NCBI GenBank assembly: GCA_017893485.1
Contig: CM030362.1
Span: 39,960,984-40,024,983 of the forward strand
Reading direction: 5' to 3'
Source: Hemerocallis citrina
Lineage: Eukaryota; Streptophyta; Magnoliopsida; Asparagales; Asphodelaceae
DNA: 64,000 nucleotides
The notes under the pieces were generated by a model. That model made no database searches, was not told the DNA's origin, and saw only the letters and a list, made by a program, of their open reading frames with translations. Positions 42,571-53,219 of the stretch are shown one piece after another (the stretch's first letter is position 1; each line of letters begins with the position of its first letter). Both the position numbers and the translations under genes were made by a program.

Positions 42571-43087
42571 TACTTCTAAAAGTTCACCTTTTCATCTTCG
42601 TGTAGAATTTGAATATGGAAGCCTTTTCCAAACTTTTCTTTTCCCTCGTTATATGACTTCAATTGAACTATGATTCTATGACATTCATAACATGCAAACC
42701 TTTCTCCATGCGTCTTTTAGACCCGTGCCCTTCTTGGGGCCCAAGAGGTTTGCACAGAAACAAACACACCTTCTAGATATATGTAAATAGAGTGTTGCAC
42801 AAAAGATCTAAGGGTACCTCACCTTGTTATAACATAAGTAAGAAACATCTACTATTACAACAATAACATCACCAAAAGTTGAACTCAAAGAAATATAAAG
42901 TATGAATAAATTATGCTCATAGCACATGCTAATTATCTAGTAATATTATATAAGTTTGTCTGTAATGTCAAGTGAACATAAAAACTGAACAGTGCAGCAA
43001 AATAATTAGGGAGATGAAGATCAAGAACCAATCTAGAGAAAATTAGCATTGTAGTTTTTTGTAAGGGCCTTAACAACATAGACACAA
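42571..43087. other. Intergenic sequence between convergent genes, duplicated at 1036-1589
   Basis: No gene is supported. It probably contains the 3' UTR of the CCCH gene on the minus strand. Confidence 0.6.
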
Positions 43088-44532
43088 TTAAGAAGGATCA
43101 TAGATCCAATCACCATAAATAAGACTTAGTTTTGTCGGCCCTCTCCACTCATATGGAGTCTTATGATCCTCGTCCTCAGTTTGCTGCAGCACACAAGCGG
43201 GTGGTTGTGTCTTGGTTGGGGTGGCATCAGAAGCTGGTGCCGGACATGGATTTGATAGAGTTGTTGCGTCAACATTTGATCTTGTATCCACCTCATTGTA
43301 TCCACCGTAGCTTCTTAATTCTGTGTCAATCACAGATCAAATGCGAGAGCCTAAAGATTTGATGTTACAAAACTACTTATTTAAACAACTTAGAAGCAAG
43401 TATTGCAGTCTGATGTATGAATAAGTTGGTATTAGTAGACACAGTTTGCAGGAAACAAAAGGGAAGATTGAAAAAGCTGATTCTTTCTATACAGATAAAA
43501 GCTAAACCAACATGAAATTGTAGACTGTAAATTTTTTTAAAAGGTTGTACAAGTGACACCCCCCTATACAAATATTGTACATAATAATATTTGGTTAAAT
43601 AACTCACTAATCTTCTTCTAAATAAAGATCGATAAGTTAGTATCTATTATCAACAAAAAATAAAGAACATAAAGCAAACAATGACATGTAATAAACAAAC
43701 ATGTAAAAGATTTAGGATGAAAACATTTAGAAGAAAATTAAGGTATGATTTTAAAAAAAAAAATAAGAAGTCAAATAAAATGAAATGTGATATCTACACG
43801 TTGAGTCGTAAAAGTTTACGAGTTAAAATGACATGATGTTTTACCTGCATCTCCATGAGCAAATTGACACTGATCACCCTTTCGGCAAGTACCATTCCTT
43901 TCATATGCATGGCAAAGTCTTGTCTTATAAGACGCCGACTTTTGATTTCCAATGGCATTAAGATTCTTATTAGAATTCTCCCCCGTTTGCTTCACTTCTT
44001 GATCCCTCAACTGCATCAATCCTACTTCCCCTCCATATGAAGGCGGATCGATATGACTGAAAGTACACGCATCACCATATGAGCAAAGACTCTTATAAAT
44101 GTGCCTACATGGTTTAGTATGTTGCTCATTTCTAGCCATTTCTTGCCAACCAGGTGGCGGTTTACGCAGTTCTTCCATTCCATGAGCATAATCGCATTTA
44201 TTAGCATCTGTGCAACGACCCTGGCGAAATCCTGTGCAAAGTTTGGTTTTAAAGAAAATGCCCTTGGTGTTTTGAGATGGATTTACGGGAGGGGGATTTC
44301 GCGTCATTGGATTAGGTGGATGCATCATAGTGTTGGGAAAGAAGTTCTGCGGTGAGTTCTGGATGGGATTGGAAAGTCTTGGTCTTTTCTGAGGTGGATG
44401 TTCAAATCCTTCTCGGGTCGAACCTGCTGTGGATTGTGGAAGAAAGAAGCTATGATTGTAGTCGGTATTAGGGCAAGCATTGATGGGCGGTTGAAATTTT
44501 TGATTAGCAGGGAAGGGTGAATTTTCAGACAT
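43088..44532 (-). CDS. CCCH-type zinc-finger protein gene, two coding exons
   Basis: Exon 1 (44532 to 43844) begins MSENSPFPANQKF, with a Pro/Asn-rich N-terminus and a basic HPPQKRPRLS motif that could be a nuclear signal. It holds three CCCH fingers: KLCTGFRQGRCTDANKCDYAH, PCRHIYKSLCSYGDACTFSH and RLCHAYERNGTCRKGDQCQF plus AH (C-x7/8-C-x5-C-x3-H). The donor after GATGCAG is GTAAAA; the acceptor is GACACAG at 43326. Exon 2 (43325 to 43088) continues in phase (ELRSYGGYNEVDTR) and ends with PTKLSLIYGDWIYDPS, a tail I associate with the plant three-finger group that includes Arabidopsis C3H39. About 309 residues. Such proteins bind RNA or DNA and usually act in mRNA metabolism. No lesions are visible. 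A decayed copy of exon 2 lies at 1590-1800. Confidence 0.85.
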
Positions 44533-45095
44533 GTTTGGAGCTTATTTTCGATAGCTCTTAAATCTCTGATCAATCTGTAAAGCAAATAAAAAGAAATTAA
44601 CATGAACAAATTTGTAATATGAAAGAAATCAATATGCTAATGTGATATATAAATTATAGCTAACCTACAAAAAACATGCATTATATAACACCAATAAAAA
44701 ATATTATATAAACATTAAAAAAGATATTACTTTGACATTAGTTTCATGATAATTATTTCTTCATTAATCTTTTTCATAATTTGTCAAGTATCAAGAATTT
44801 TTACTACAATCATCGGCGGACTTAGTTAAGCAATGTGTAGTAGAACAAGAAGTACGAAAAATTTATTCTTATTAACAGAACAATAATTTACTTCTAAAAC
44901 AAAACGGTCTATCTTTTTTTCTGGGCTGTAGCAAAATAATTAACTTGCAGTAGAATATATAGTACTTATCAGATTACATAAACTTTAACTAATAAAATAA
45001 CAAAGTGTCAAGAAAATAAAAAATACTAACCTTTGAAGGGATAGAGAAGGCTAGACGAGGAGGACGGGGACTGGGAGGTGTTTTTTTTCTTTCTT
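44533..45095 (-). promoter_or_regulatory. 5' UTR with intron and promoter-proximal region of the CCCH gene
   Basis: On the minus strand a leader exon (about 45080 to 45032, ending CCCTTCAAAG) is followed by a GTTAGT donor. The acceptor TGCTTTACAG lies at about 44577, giving a 455-bp leader intron and a 44-base second leader segment before the ATG. A (TTTC)n tract (45083-45106) lies near the presumed start of transcription. Confidence 0.55.
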
Positions 45096-46650
45096 TCTTT
45101 CTTTCTTATACGAGAAATTTATAGAGAGATGAGAGATTGATAAATATTATTTTCCTTTTTTTCCCAATATAAAATTTTCCTTAGTAAAGTTTCTATTTAA
45201 ATTCTATATCGAAATCTAATTGTATCTATCATTAAACTAAAATAAATCTAACTATATCTATTTTTTATTTTTTATGCTCCGATGCATTTTGGATATGTTT
45301 TGTTTTTATAGAAACATCCTACATACTGGCTTGTATATTTTTCTCTCTGAAAGTCTCCTTACTAAAAAAAACTTAACTTTAATATATCGGAATCAAAATT
45401 AGTTAAAGAAAAAAACTACTCCGTATACTATTATATCTCCATGTAATATCACAACTTCTTTTAAAAGTAAGTTTTTAAAATTAAGTTATTAAAAAAAACA
45501 AGTAACTGCATTTCCACACTTTCCTTATCTTGGGAAATTTAAAATTTAAAATTTGAAAAAACACTCTTACTCTACTTTTCCTATCCTTGCTGCATTTCAA
45601 AATAGAGACAGAATAGAGGGGTAGACCTTCTTGTTTAATATATAGTTACTAGATTTGCCCATGGGCACGTGCCTACGTCACGTCTTCGGAACGATACAGC
45701 ACACGAAAAGCCCTATAAACAGTAAAACAACAATTATGTAGGTGAAGTTTGAATAGTATGATAATAATTAGTTGTAAATAACTCGTTGCGAGGTTGCGGT
45801 GAGAGTCATCGAGGGTGAAGCGAGGGGATGAGAACGAGGACTCAATCTTGACATGGAGTTGTCAGATTGGTAGAGTGCCTGCGGGGTCTCTAATATGGTG
45901 CTTACGCTGGTCGTATGGGTCACTGCTGGGGGCGATAAGGGAGAGCGTACGATAGTTGGAGAGGATAAACAGCGTACAAGCGAGGGACTAAGTGAGAGAG
46001 TGAGCCCAAATTGGCATGAAAAAGTTGTTCTGGCGGGGGTGGCCGATCAATAGGACTAGATTTCGTTGTATTTTTGTTTGTTGGTTGGGGTGTATGAATT
46101 CCAGAACGCAGCCTGTTGGGATCTGAACTTCATAAGCCTTATATTTAGTTGTTTGTTTTGTTAAATTTTTTAATGAAACATGGGAGGGCAATTGCCAACC
46201 TTTTATGATAAAAAAAAAATAGTTGTAAATAAAAGTCCATGTTTCCATTAGTATATGTTGAAAAATAATTTAAAATGGGGGTGTAAAATCCAACTTCTTA
46301 AAAATTTGAGAGTGAAAAATGATGAAATTTAACTCTTCAAGAGATATTTACTATTTTCAATGTAACATGAGCAATAAATTAAAACATAAAAATTCTGAAA
46401 ATTTACAAACCTAAAATCTGAAAATCTAAATTTCTAAGTAAATAAAAAAAGAATGAGAGAGAGAGAAAGAAAGAGCGAAAAATATGAAAAAGTGAAGAGA
46501 GGAGAAAGATAGTAAGAAAATAATGAGTTTTTTAGTTTTGGGGGGAAAACTATTTAGAGGAAAAATATGTTTTAAGATAGTGAATCTGAACCGTTAATTT
46601 TGTTTCAATTAAAGGTGAACCACTCGAAAGCTTCATCTTTTGTTTTATTA
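45096..46650. other. Non-coding region; a minus-strand Helitron end at 45649
   Basis: No gene is supported. At 45648-45672 A|CTAGATTTGCCCATGGGCACGTGCC has the layout of a Helitron 3' end on the minus strand (CTAG, a short spacer, then a GCCCATGGGC palindrome). Its 5' end was not located. 46260-46350 resembles Helitron interior sequence. The rest is AT-rich, with GA-rich tracts at about 46450-46500. Confidence 0.45.
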
Positions 46651-46786
46651 TCTCTACTACTATAATGGGAGAAGGCCTTTGTCCTTAACCCAACCCGTGT
46701 AACGCACGTGTAGGTAAATTTTTTTTTTGCCCTTTTTATTCCTCCTAATTTTTTCCCACGTGCACAGCACACGTGTATAATACTAG
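46651..46786 (+). mobile_element. Mini-Helitron, 136 bp
   Basis: A|TCTCTACTACTATAATGGGA at the 5' end and CACGTGCACAGCACACGTGT, ATAATACTAG|T at the 3' end. It shares its 5' end with the element at 48926-49092. Confidence 0.72.
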
Positions 46787-46972
46787 TATAGATAATTGAT
46801 GTTATGCGTGACACCCTCTCTTAATTTTCTTTGGATTCAGGTTTTCACTTACAGTTAGAACAAAAAGGTTGATTGGTTGACGGTTGGACCAAATGATTGT
46901 TGGAGCATATATCAAACCATAGTGGATTAGTAAGAAATTTATCCAGCTTCTCATATATTCATACATATGATA
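46787..46972. other. Spacer, nothing recognised
   Basis: AT-rich sequence without supported features. Confidence 0.4.
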
Positions 46973-47345
46973 CAACAACAACAACAACAACAAAAGTCTT
47001 TTCCCAACTACTCTGGAGTTGGCTATATAAATCATGGTTTTCTATTCTATTCTGCTCGGTTTAGTACAATATACCACAACTTATCACATCTTTTTTTATC
47101 GTTTTCACCTAAGTAACTTTAGATCTTCCCCTACCTTTAACTTTACCCTCGATACTTATTAAATCAATCACTCTTTTTAACGTGTGCACTATTTGGTCTA
47201 TATATAAAAACAATCCGGTTTTCCATATATTGGTATGATAATAGCAGAAAATGTATTCATCCTGAAATTTTAAGTCAACAACAACGATAGTGAATAGTTT
47301 TTCCATTCCTTCTCGTGATAGTTGCAGACTTGCTATGACATTGAA
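46973..47345 (-). mobile_element. RTE-type LINE 3' fragment
   Basis: Starts with ACAACAACAACAACAAC (the TTG tail on the minus strand), then AAAAGTCTTTTCCCAACTAC and GGAGTTGGCTATATAAATCA, the 3' end typical of plant RTE elements. It continues into ORF-derived sequence (TAGATCTTCCCCTACC, TTAAATCAATCACTCTTTTT). 5'-truncated and decayed. A relative lies at 52590-52900. Confidence 0.65.
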
Positions 47346-48103
47346 CAATAACTAAAGGACTACGTAATATTATTATCTTCTTTGTGGACTATGAAATATT
47401 TTTGTAAATCATGAAGTTAAGTAAGACACTAGGCGATGTTTTTCCTCCCCGTCCATTGAAACTGGATATCTAGATGTACCAGGCATAATTGAGAAAAGGC
47501 TGCTCGATGCAGTGGATGTAGAAAAATAAGAGCATTAGTATCAGGAAGCATTTGTATCAGGAAGTCCAAAACTCAGCATATGCAAAAACAGAATTCATAT
47601 CGTGCATCAATCTTCATATCTGGAATGTCTCTTATATGCAAGGAACGGGGGAAACGGAGGGGAAATAGTAGTGCTTTATCTAATAAACGGCCATGGCTTT
47701 CTCACCAAAAAAAGAAGAGAAAATAAATAAATAATTTAAGATATTCTTCACATATAATAATTTTTCTTCGAACTAGGAAATAAAATAATAAAACCCGCAT
47801 TCAATATCTTCTTGCTACGAGCCAACATGACTGTATGATAAGCAAGCCAATCTCAACCTTTTTAAAAGATAGCAACTATAGAAAGCTTTCTTTCATATCA
47901 AATCCAACAATTCCAGAAATTCATTAGTGATCATAACAAGTGCCTAATTCCTCGAGTTACTGTTGATGAGCACCATAATGAAAAAAACATCAATGTCTAT
48001 ACATCAAAGGCCGATGATGGCGCAACATATAACATGAAGAAAGAGGCAAAACCAACGGGTAGGAAAGGTTTCTAGATATATCAAGCGTAAAAAGCAAGTG
48101 CAG
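47346..48103. other. Downstream region of the TRAPPC2-like gene
   Basis: No gene is supported. On the minus strand it should contain the 3' UTR. Nothing else recognised. Confidence 0.4.
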
Positions 48104-51100
48104 TTACAAGTATTTTCTTGCAAGAGCTCGAACTTTGGTGTCGAAGTGTGAGGAAGTTATCCTTGACCCGGGCAGGTAGAGAGGATTTAGAAGAATCTAC
48201 ATTTGAATTAGCACAAAAAGTTAGTTAACTAAAAATTTACAGGGCAAACAAGACAGATGAAATATTCAAATGAGACTAACTAGGTAAAAATATCAAATGG
48301 CAAACATATAATCAACACTGCCTGAGATGCAAGCCTATACTTTATTATCCAACAGCTAACAATCTTGCGAGTTGTGACCGAAAGAAATGAAATTAATAGA
48401 AGCAATCATAAAGAAGGGTTAATATCTACAACAGCATGGGTCGTGTTAGTCCAACAAGGCAAGACATATCCTATATTCTTCAACTAGGCATATTGTAATA
48501 TTACCAACAGCTTGTTACAGATAATCCGCTGTTCTTCAGCGTAAATTTCTGGCAAGGATGTTCACCAATATCATAGTAGGCAGAATTTTCAGGTATCTTC
48601 ACCAACATCATAGTAGGCAGAATTTTCAGGTATCGCAAGCACTCTTTCTCACTGGGATATGTTGCAGCCCGATTATATTCAATTTAATTACCATAATAGC
48701 TAATCTGATATATGAATTTGAAATTTTGCCCCTGACTAACTTTTATACCCCTTATATATAGACAAAAGAATTTGAGTCTTCTTCGAAGACATCCGATAAC
48801 AGAATATTTATATTTTGCAATATGTAGTTTTTCATTACATGGCAACCTAGCTCACGTGCTCCATTAATTCAAATGAATTACATCTAAAAACCAACTTCGT
48901 CCATGACTTCTAGCATCATATGTAACTAGTAATTGACACGTGTGATGCACGTTTTAATAATTTTAAAAAATAAAAATAAAAACTTTGAACGGAAACCTCC
49001 TTTATATTAGTTACATACGTGCGTTGCACATGTTGGTAGAATGACAAAATGACAAATGACACTAAGCCCTTCTCCCATTATAATATTAGAGATATATCTG
49101 AAAAAGGCTGATATAAATGTACTAGAGTTCCTTAATATGCAGATAATCACATATGCAATGTGGTGCCAGTAAACGTATTTGGGATTTAATCCTCTTTGGT
49201 TTTGGATGCAGTAGAGCTCCTTTTAATGTTTCCCAGTTGTGGGGAGATTTTAGAGGCTCAGAGGTAGCTAAGGAGAAGTTGAGAGAATGGGATTGTGTTG
49301 TAGCAACATCAATGTGGGTCATATGGCTAGATAGAAATGATTTATGTTTTCGTAACCATTCTTCTAATTTCCTGCAATGGATTTTTCGAATCTTCTCGGC
49401 TCTCGCTTACAACTTCTTGGTTGCAAATCCCAGGTATGAGGAAGAAAGCTCGAGTGGGACCACTGTTCCCTGAAGACGGTGTTAACAACTGATCAGGCTC
49501 GGTCTGCCCGAGGGTAGACATGGACTTGTCGTCGGGTTAGGGTCGGTTGTTATTATATCGGCTCTTTTTGATACCGATATCTTTTGTATTTTGAGTGTAC
49601 TTGTAACTCTTTTGATGTTGTTTATTTGCTTCGATGCATCTTTTGATAGTACTTCTTGATGTTAAGTGGATGTATTTCTGGTGGTTATTTATAAGAGCCG
49701 GATGGCATTTCTCATGCCATCTTTTATTTCCAAAAAAAAACTTGCCAATTATCATACACGTCGTATATCAGCCAAAGTGCATACATGCAGATATGAACAC
49801 CAACAAACATTGTATAATATTACATACACAATACAATACCCTGATATGCCCTAATATTCAGACTCCCAAGTTTTGCAGATTTTTCTTCAATTTAGAAATT
49901 TAGCAATTATGAAAAGATGAAGATAAGCAGCAGCAGACTCACCTTAATGTAAAGTTCGTGAACCTCTTGGAAAAAGCTTTTTATCCCATCCTCGTTACGC
50001 GAATCATGAAGCAACATCAGCCTGGTGTGTAAATAAGGCTGATTAAGGGAAACAAAAGATTTGTACTGTCCACAGACAATAAAATAGATACCAGTGTAGT
50101 CAAAGGTGTAAGGTGCAACACAATTTCACTACCCCGTAAAAAACCTGAGATGCAAGGCGCAATTTGAGGTGTAAGCCTCACTTAACTGAAGCGCACTATT
50201 ACTTTTTGGAGTTTTTAAAATTTATAAATAAGATTATATAAATAAGATAGCATCATAGAATATATCATACAATCACCATTTACTTTAAAAAAAAGTGTAT
50301 ACAGTAAGTATCAAGTAAAAAAGTGTATACGGTAAGTATACAATGTATTTCTTGCCCCGAAGAAGAAGTGATGCAGTGTGATTTGATAAAACTGCAATGT
50401 GATTTTTGTAAAACTACAATGTGATTTCAGTTGCTATCATTTTTTGTAAAACTACAATGTGTTTCTCTGTAAAACTACAATAAGTATCAAGGTAACCATC
50501 AATTCATAAAGTATGTAACTAAGTATATTCCATCCTCACACAAAACCACAAGATACAACTCCTCTCTCGACTACAACACAACCAAGAACCTCGTTCATCA
50601 ATGGCACAAAAGCTAAGTATATTCCACTTCCTTAATCAGCATACAACAACCAAAGTGTATACAATAAGTATCAAGGAAAAAGAAAGAAAAGTAATCTAAA
50701 TGCACAACTTCAACAATTAAATAAAAAAGAAGGAAAAGTATAAAGAAGGAAAAGAATGCACAACTTCAACAATTTGAATAAAAAGAAGAAAATGTATAAA
50801 ACAAGAAAAAGCAGGAAGTCATAGAAGTATAAAAGACGCAGCTGCTGTTGAGAGGGAGGAGGAGGATGTTCAGACTATGAAAGGTTGAAGAGGAGTGGAG
50901 ACTGAGGAGGAGTGTTGCCAGCAAGGTGTTGTCCGTAGTCGTCGCCATTACTGTTGAGATGGAGAAGTGGAGATGATTGAAGTTCTGGAGGTGGAGATTG
51001 AGAATTGAGAATGGGGTTAGGGTTTGGAATTGGGGATAGAAAGTTGAGAGAATTGGGGGGTTACTGGATAGGAGATAGGGTTGAAGTCGGGATGGGTCGA

Positions 51101-52129
51101 GTTAAGTATGTAAAGGCTGAGCCTTTTCCTGAGGCGTGCGCCTCGTGCCTTTGCTAAGGCACACCGAGACGCACACTTTAGTGGCACTTTGAACAAAGGT
51201 GGAGCATCAACACAGGTTTAAGGCTCAAACTACTTTTACGCCTATGCCTTGAGGTTCAGGCGCGCCTTCGACTACATTGATAGAGAATATAATGACCAAG
51301 TTCATTAATTAATTATTATCAGATTAACACATTTGAATCACTTGTATCAATATAAGCACAGGCTTTGACAAAATGGGTAAGCTACTTAAGAAATAAAAGT
51401 TGAGAAAGCTCCATAAATGAATTGGAGAAGTGTTTGTCAATTGAATATCAACCCAACAAAATCCACTATGAATTTGTATCAAATTCAATCAAATGTGAGC
51501 AAGAGAAGGCCATGAAATAGAAATAGCAAATTGGCCTCAACAAAGTCCAAACATTTTGGTCATGTAGTTTATCTCGTGAAGGATGCAATCTGAAAAATCC
51601 CTATATTTCCCCTGGACAAGGAAAGTCACGACAAACGAGTTGGATGATATAATTTGTGTCCATTTTAAAATTTGAGGCATAAATAATGCAAAAAACCTAA
51701 TTGAACCAGATCCTAAATTTTTTTAATGATTTAATGTCAAACAATTAACTTATGTTGTACAGCGAGTTAAGCACATTAACTTAATGTAAATGATTCACAA
51801 TTAGAAACAAGTGCAGTGATGTTCGTATTGGAAGGATATGACCAGCAGTAACATAAACAGACACCACCAACTCGTGTATCTATCCATAGCCTTCAAAAAC
51901 CTGCACATGCCCACATAAATCAGAAGGAAGTATTAATAAAGTACAACAAAGGCCCAGTAGGTTTATGATTCCATAAATTTGCAGTCCCAGCAAAACTATG
52001 TTAGCAAACATCAATGTAGAATTACAAGTATAAAAATACTCACATGGCGCTTGTTGTCCATGCAAGATCCTGAACAATATCTAAAGCTGCATGCAAAATA
52101 AACTGGTGTTGGTGCGCTGCTGCTTCTTT
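48104..52129 (-). CDS. TRAPPC2: TRAPPC2 (sedlin)-like gene, four of five or more exons, 1-bp coding deletion
   Basis: Exons on the minus strand: 52129-52044 (KEAAAHQHQFILHAALDI ... AWTTSAM; donor GTGAGT), 51900-51840 (FLKAMDRY ... ELVVSVYVTAGH), 50028-49943 (TRLMLLHDSRNEDGIKSFF ... HELYIK; donor GTGAGT), 48196-48104 (ILLNPLYLPGSRITSSHF ... ALARKYL stop). These are the conserved middle and end of TRAPPC2, the small longin-fold core subunit of the TRAPP complex that acts in ER-Golgi and post-Golgi tethering. Phases fit throughout, but exon 51840-51900 lacks one base around 51870 (TACACGAG where TACAACGAG is expected), which breaks the frame. The first exon (about 27 residues up to the KEAAAHQ junction) was not found to the right. 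Either this is a recent pseudogene, or the base is a sequence error and exon 1 lies beyond the window. The intron between the second and third of these exons has AT-AC ends. Confidence 0.85.
48558..48634. repeat. Tandem pair of about 39 bp
   Basis: CATAGTAGGCAGAATTTTCA with flanking TTCACCAAYATCA and GGTATC occurs twice head to tail, within the last intron of the TRAPPC2-like gene. Confidence 0.85.
48926..49092 (-). mobile_element. Small Helitron, 167 bp, minus strand, in a TRAPPC2 intron
   Basis: On the minus strand it starts A|TCTCTAATATTATAATGGGA and ends with ACGTGCATCACACGTGT, CAATTACTAG|T. Same family as 46651-46786. Confidence 0.7.
49153..49740 (+). mobile_element. 5'-truncated LINE tail in a TRAPPC2 intron
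   Basis: An open frame (49153-49473) reads FNVSQLWGDFRG ... VATSMWVIWLDRNDLCFRNH, the pattern of the last part of plant LINE ORF2 (W-x-x-W-x-x-R-N). It is followed by a 3' UTR (TTTGATGTTGTTTATTTGC, GAGCCGGATGGC) and an A9 tail at 49732-49740. It is inserted opposite to the gene. Confidence 0.7.
49937..49942 (-). other. Donor site after the third recognised TRAPPC2 exon
   Basis: AAG|GTGAGT on the minus strand; conventional U2-type. The phase-0 junction continues with ATTCTTCTAAATCC at 48196. Confidence 0.8.
50029..51839 (-). other. U12-type AT-AC intron of the TRAPPC2-like gene
   Basis: On the minus strand the exon ends ...GCTGGTC and the intron begins ATATCCTTCC, the U12 donor consensus. 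It ends TTCCCTTAATCAGCCTTATTTAC, with a branch-site-like CCCTTAATC about 12 bases before the terminal AC. Splicing AT to AC gives GGT CAC ACC AGG (G-H-T-R), exactly the conserved protein sequence. No GT-AG pair nearby restores it. A 1.19-kb inverted-repeat element (50092-51279) occupies most of the intron. Confidence 0.85.
50092..51279. mobile_element. Non-autonomous inverted-repeat transposon in the AT-AC intron
   Basis: Left end CAGTGTAGTCAAAGGTGTAA and right end CGCCTTCGACTACATTG are inverted repeats. The subterminal regions are rich in AAGGCGC/GCGCCTT-like words, as is common in one group of plant DNA elements. Flanks ATAGATAC and ATAGAGAA would be an 8-bp duplication with two mismatches. 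Interior: ACAATGTGATTT-like direct repeats near 50385-50470 and a GA-rich tract near 50920-51080. No transposase. Confidence 0.55.
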
Positions 52130-52589
52130 CTGTCACAACACCACGAAATAGCACATAGTGCAGTTAGAAGACCGCTAGTCTATGATTAGCAATAAGTGGA
52201 ATTTTACTTCCAGTCAAAATTGAAGGACATCATATTTAATTTTGATCGGTGATATATCTTTGCAAAATCATTGGATAAAAGGAATCCCATCTACATCTGT
52301 AATTCTGTATTCTATAGTTCTGTACCCCATTACTTCCTACAGCACTAAATGCAGCACAACCTTCTCCATCTGCAAATACATACAATTGTACCCAGCACCG
52401 CATGTTATCTAGAAAGTGTAGTTCGTCTTTCAATAACATTAATGTTTATTCCACAATGAAGTTTACATTGATCTGAACTATGTAAGGTATTTTTAGTATC
52501 ATTTTAAATTAATTTATTCCAATCATACCCAATATACTTGGTACTGTTTCCATTCAAAGATTTATAGTAGTAGTTCTTGTTTAGCATCG
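52130..52589. other. Upstream intron sequence of the TRAPPC2-like gene, nothing recognised
   Basis: Begins with the GTGACAG acceptor region of the first recognised exon. I searched by eye for the expected N-terminal peptide (a longin start with IPIYE-like motif) on the minus strand and did not find it. Confidence 0.5.
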
Positions 52590-52900
52590 TTAAACAACAA
52601 CAAAGCTTTTATCCCACAATTTTGGGGTGGGCTACATGAATCCTTCTCTACCCATAAAAAATCAAAAACATACCACATTACAAAACAACAAAGGATTCAT
52701 CTCATAGTAGGGGTTATTCAAATGAATCCCATTTCTCCATTCACATAAATCTTGTTAAGGAGTATCTCCTCTGTAAAACTAGTACCCACCACATAATTCT
52801 CAACTGACTCAATCAAACTTCCTGTAGGTCTGTCCCTTCTTCCAGCTCCACATGATATCCTACCACACCTAATGATTAGCACCATTGTTGATTCTCAATT
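52590..52900 (-). mobile_element. RTE-type LINE 3' fragment
   Basis: AAACAACAACAAAGCTTTTA, TTTGGGGTGGGCTACATGAA and TTCCTGTAGGTCTGTCCC follow the plant RTE 3' end on the minus strand. Truncated and diverged; related to 46973-47345. Confidence 0.55.
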
Positions 52901-53219
52901 ATACATGCTTATACATGCCTAACCATTGGCCCCGCAAAAGGCAGGGGAACTATAGCCGCCTGAACTCATTAAAGGGATTACATGACTGAATTTAGCAGTT
53001 TGCGCAAGGAATATGGCACATCGAATCGATGAAAACTGGATTATGCTTTAGCTAAGCAGAAAGTCAAATGCTCACGGTCACTAGTCAATTTATTGGGTGG
53101 ACCATAACATATTTGAAGTATTAGGTATATCTACGCTACAACATAAGCATACAAAACCAAAAATGAAAGAAACCCAAACAGGCTACTAGAGAGCTCACAA
53201 GAGAGAAAGTTATCAAAGC
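52901..53219. other. Spacer, nothing recognised
   Basis: No gene or repeat structure seen. Confidence 0.4.

Noticed and set aside
43377..43607. 76-codon minus-strand frame between the CCCH exons
   Set aside because: Lies in the CCCH intron defined by a phase-matched donor and acceptor; chance frame.
52236..52439. 67-codon frame upstream of the TRAPPC2 exons
   Set aside because: Peptide does not match the expected TRAPPC2 N-terminus or any family; intronic.
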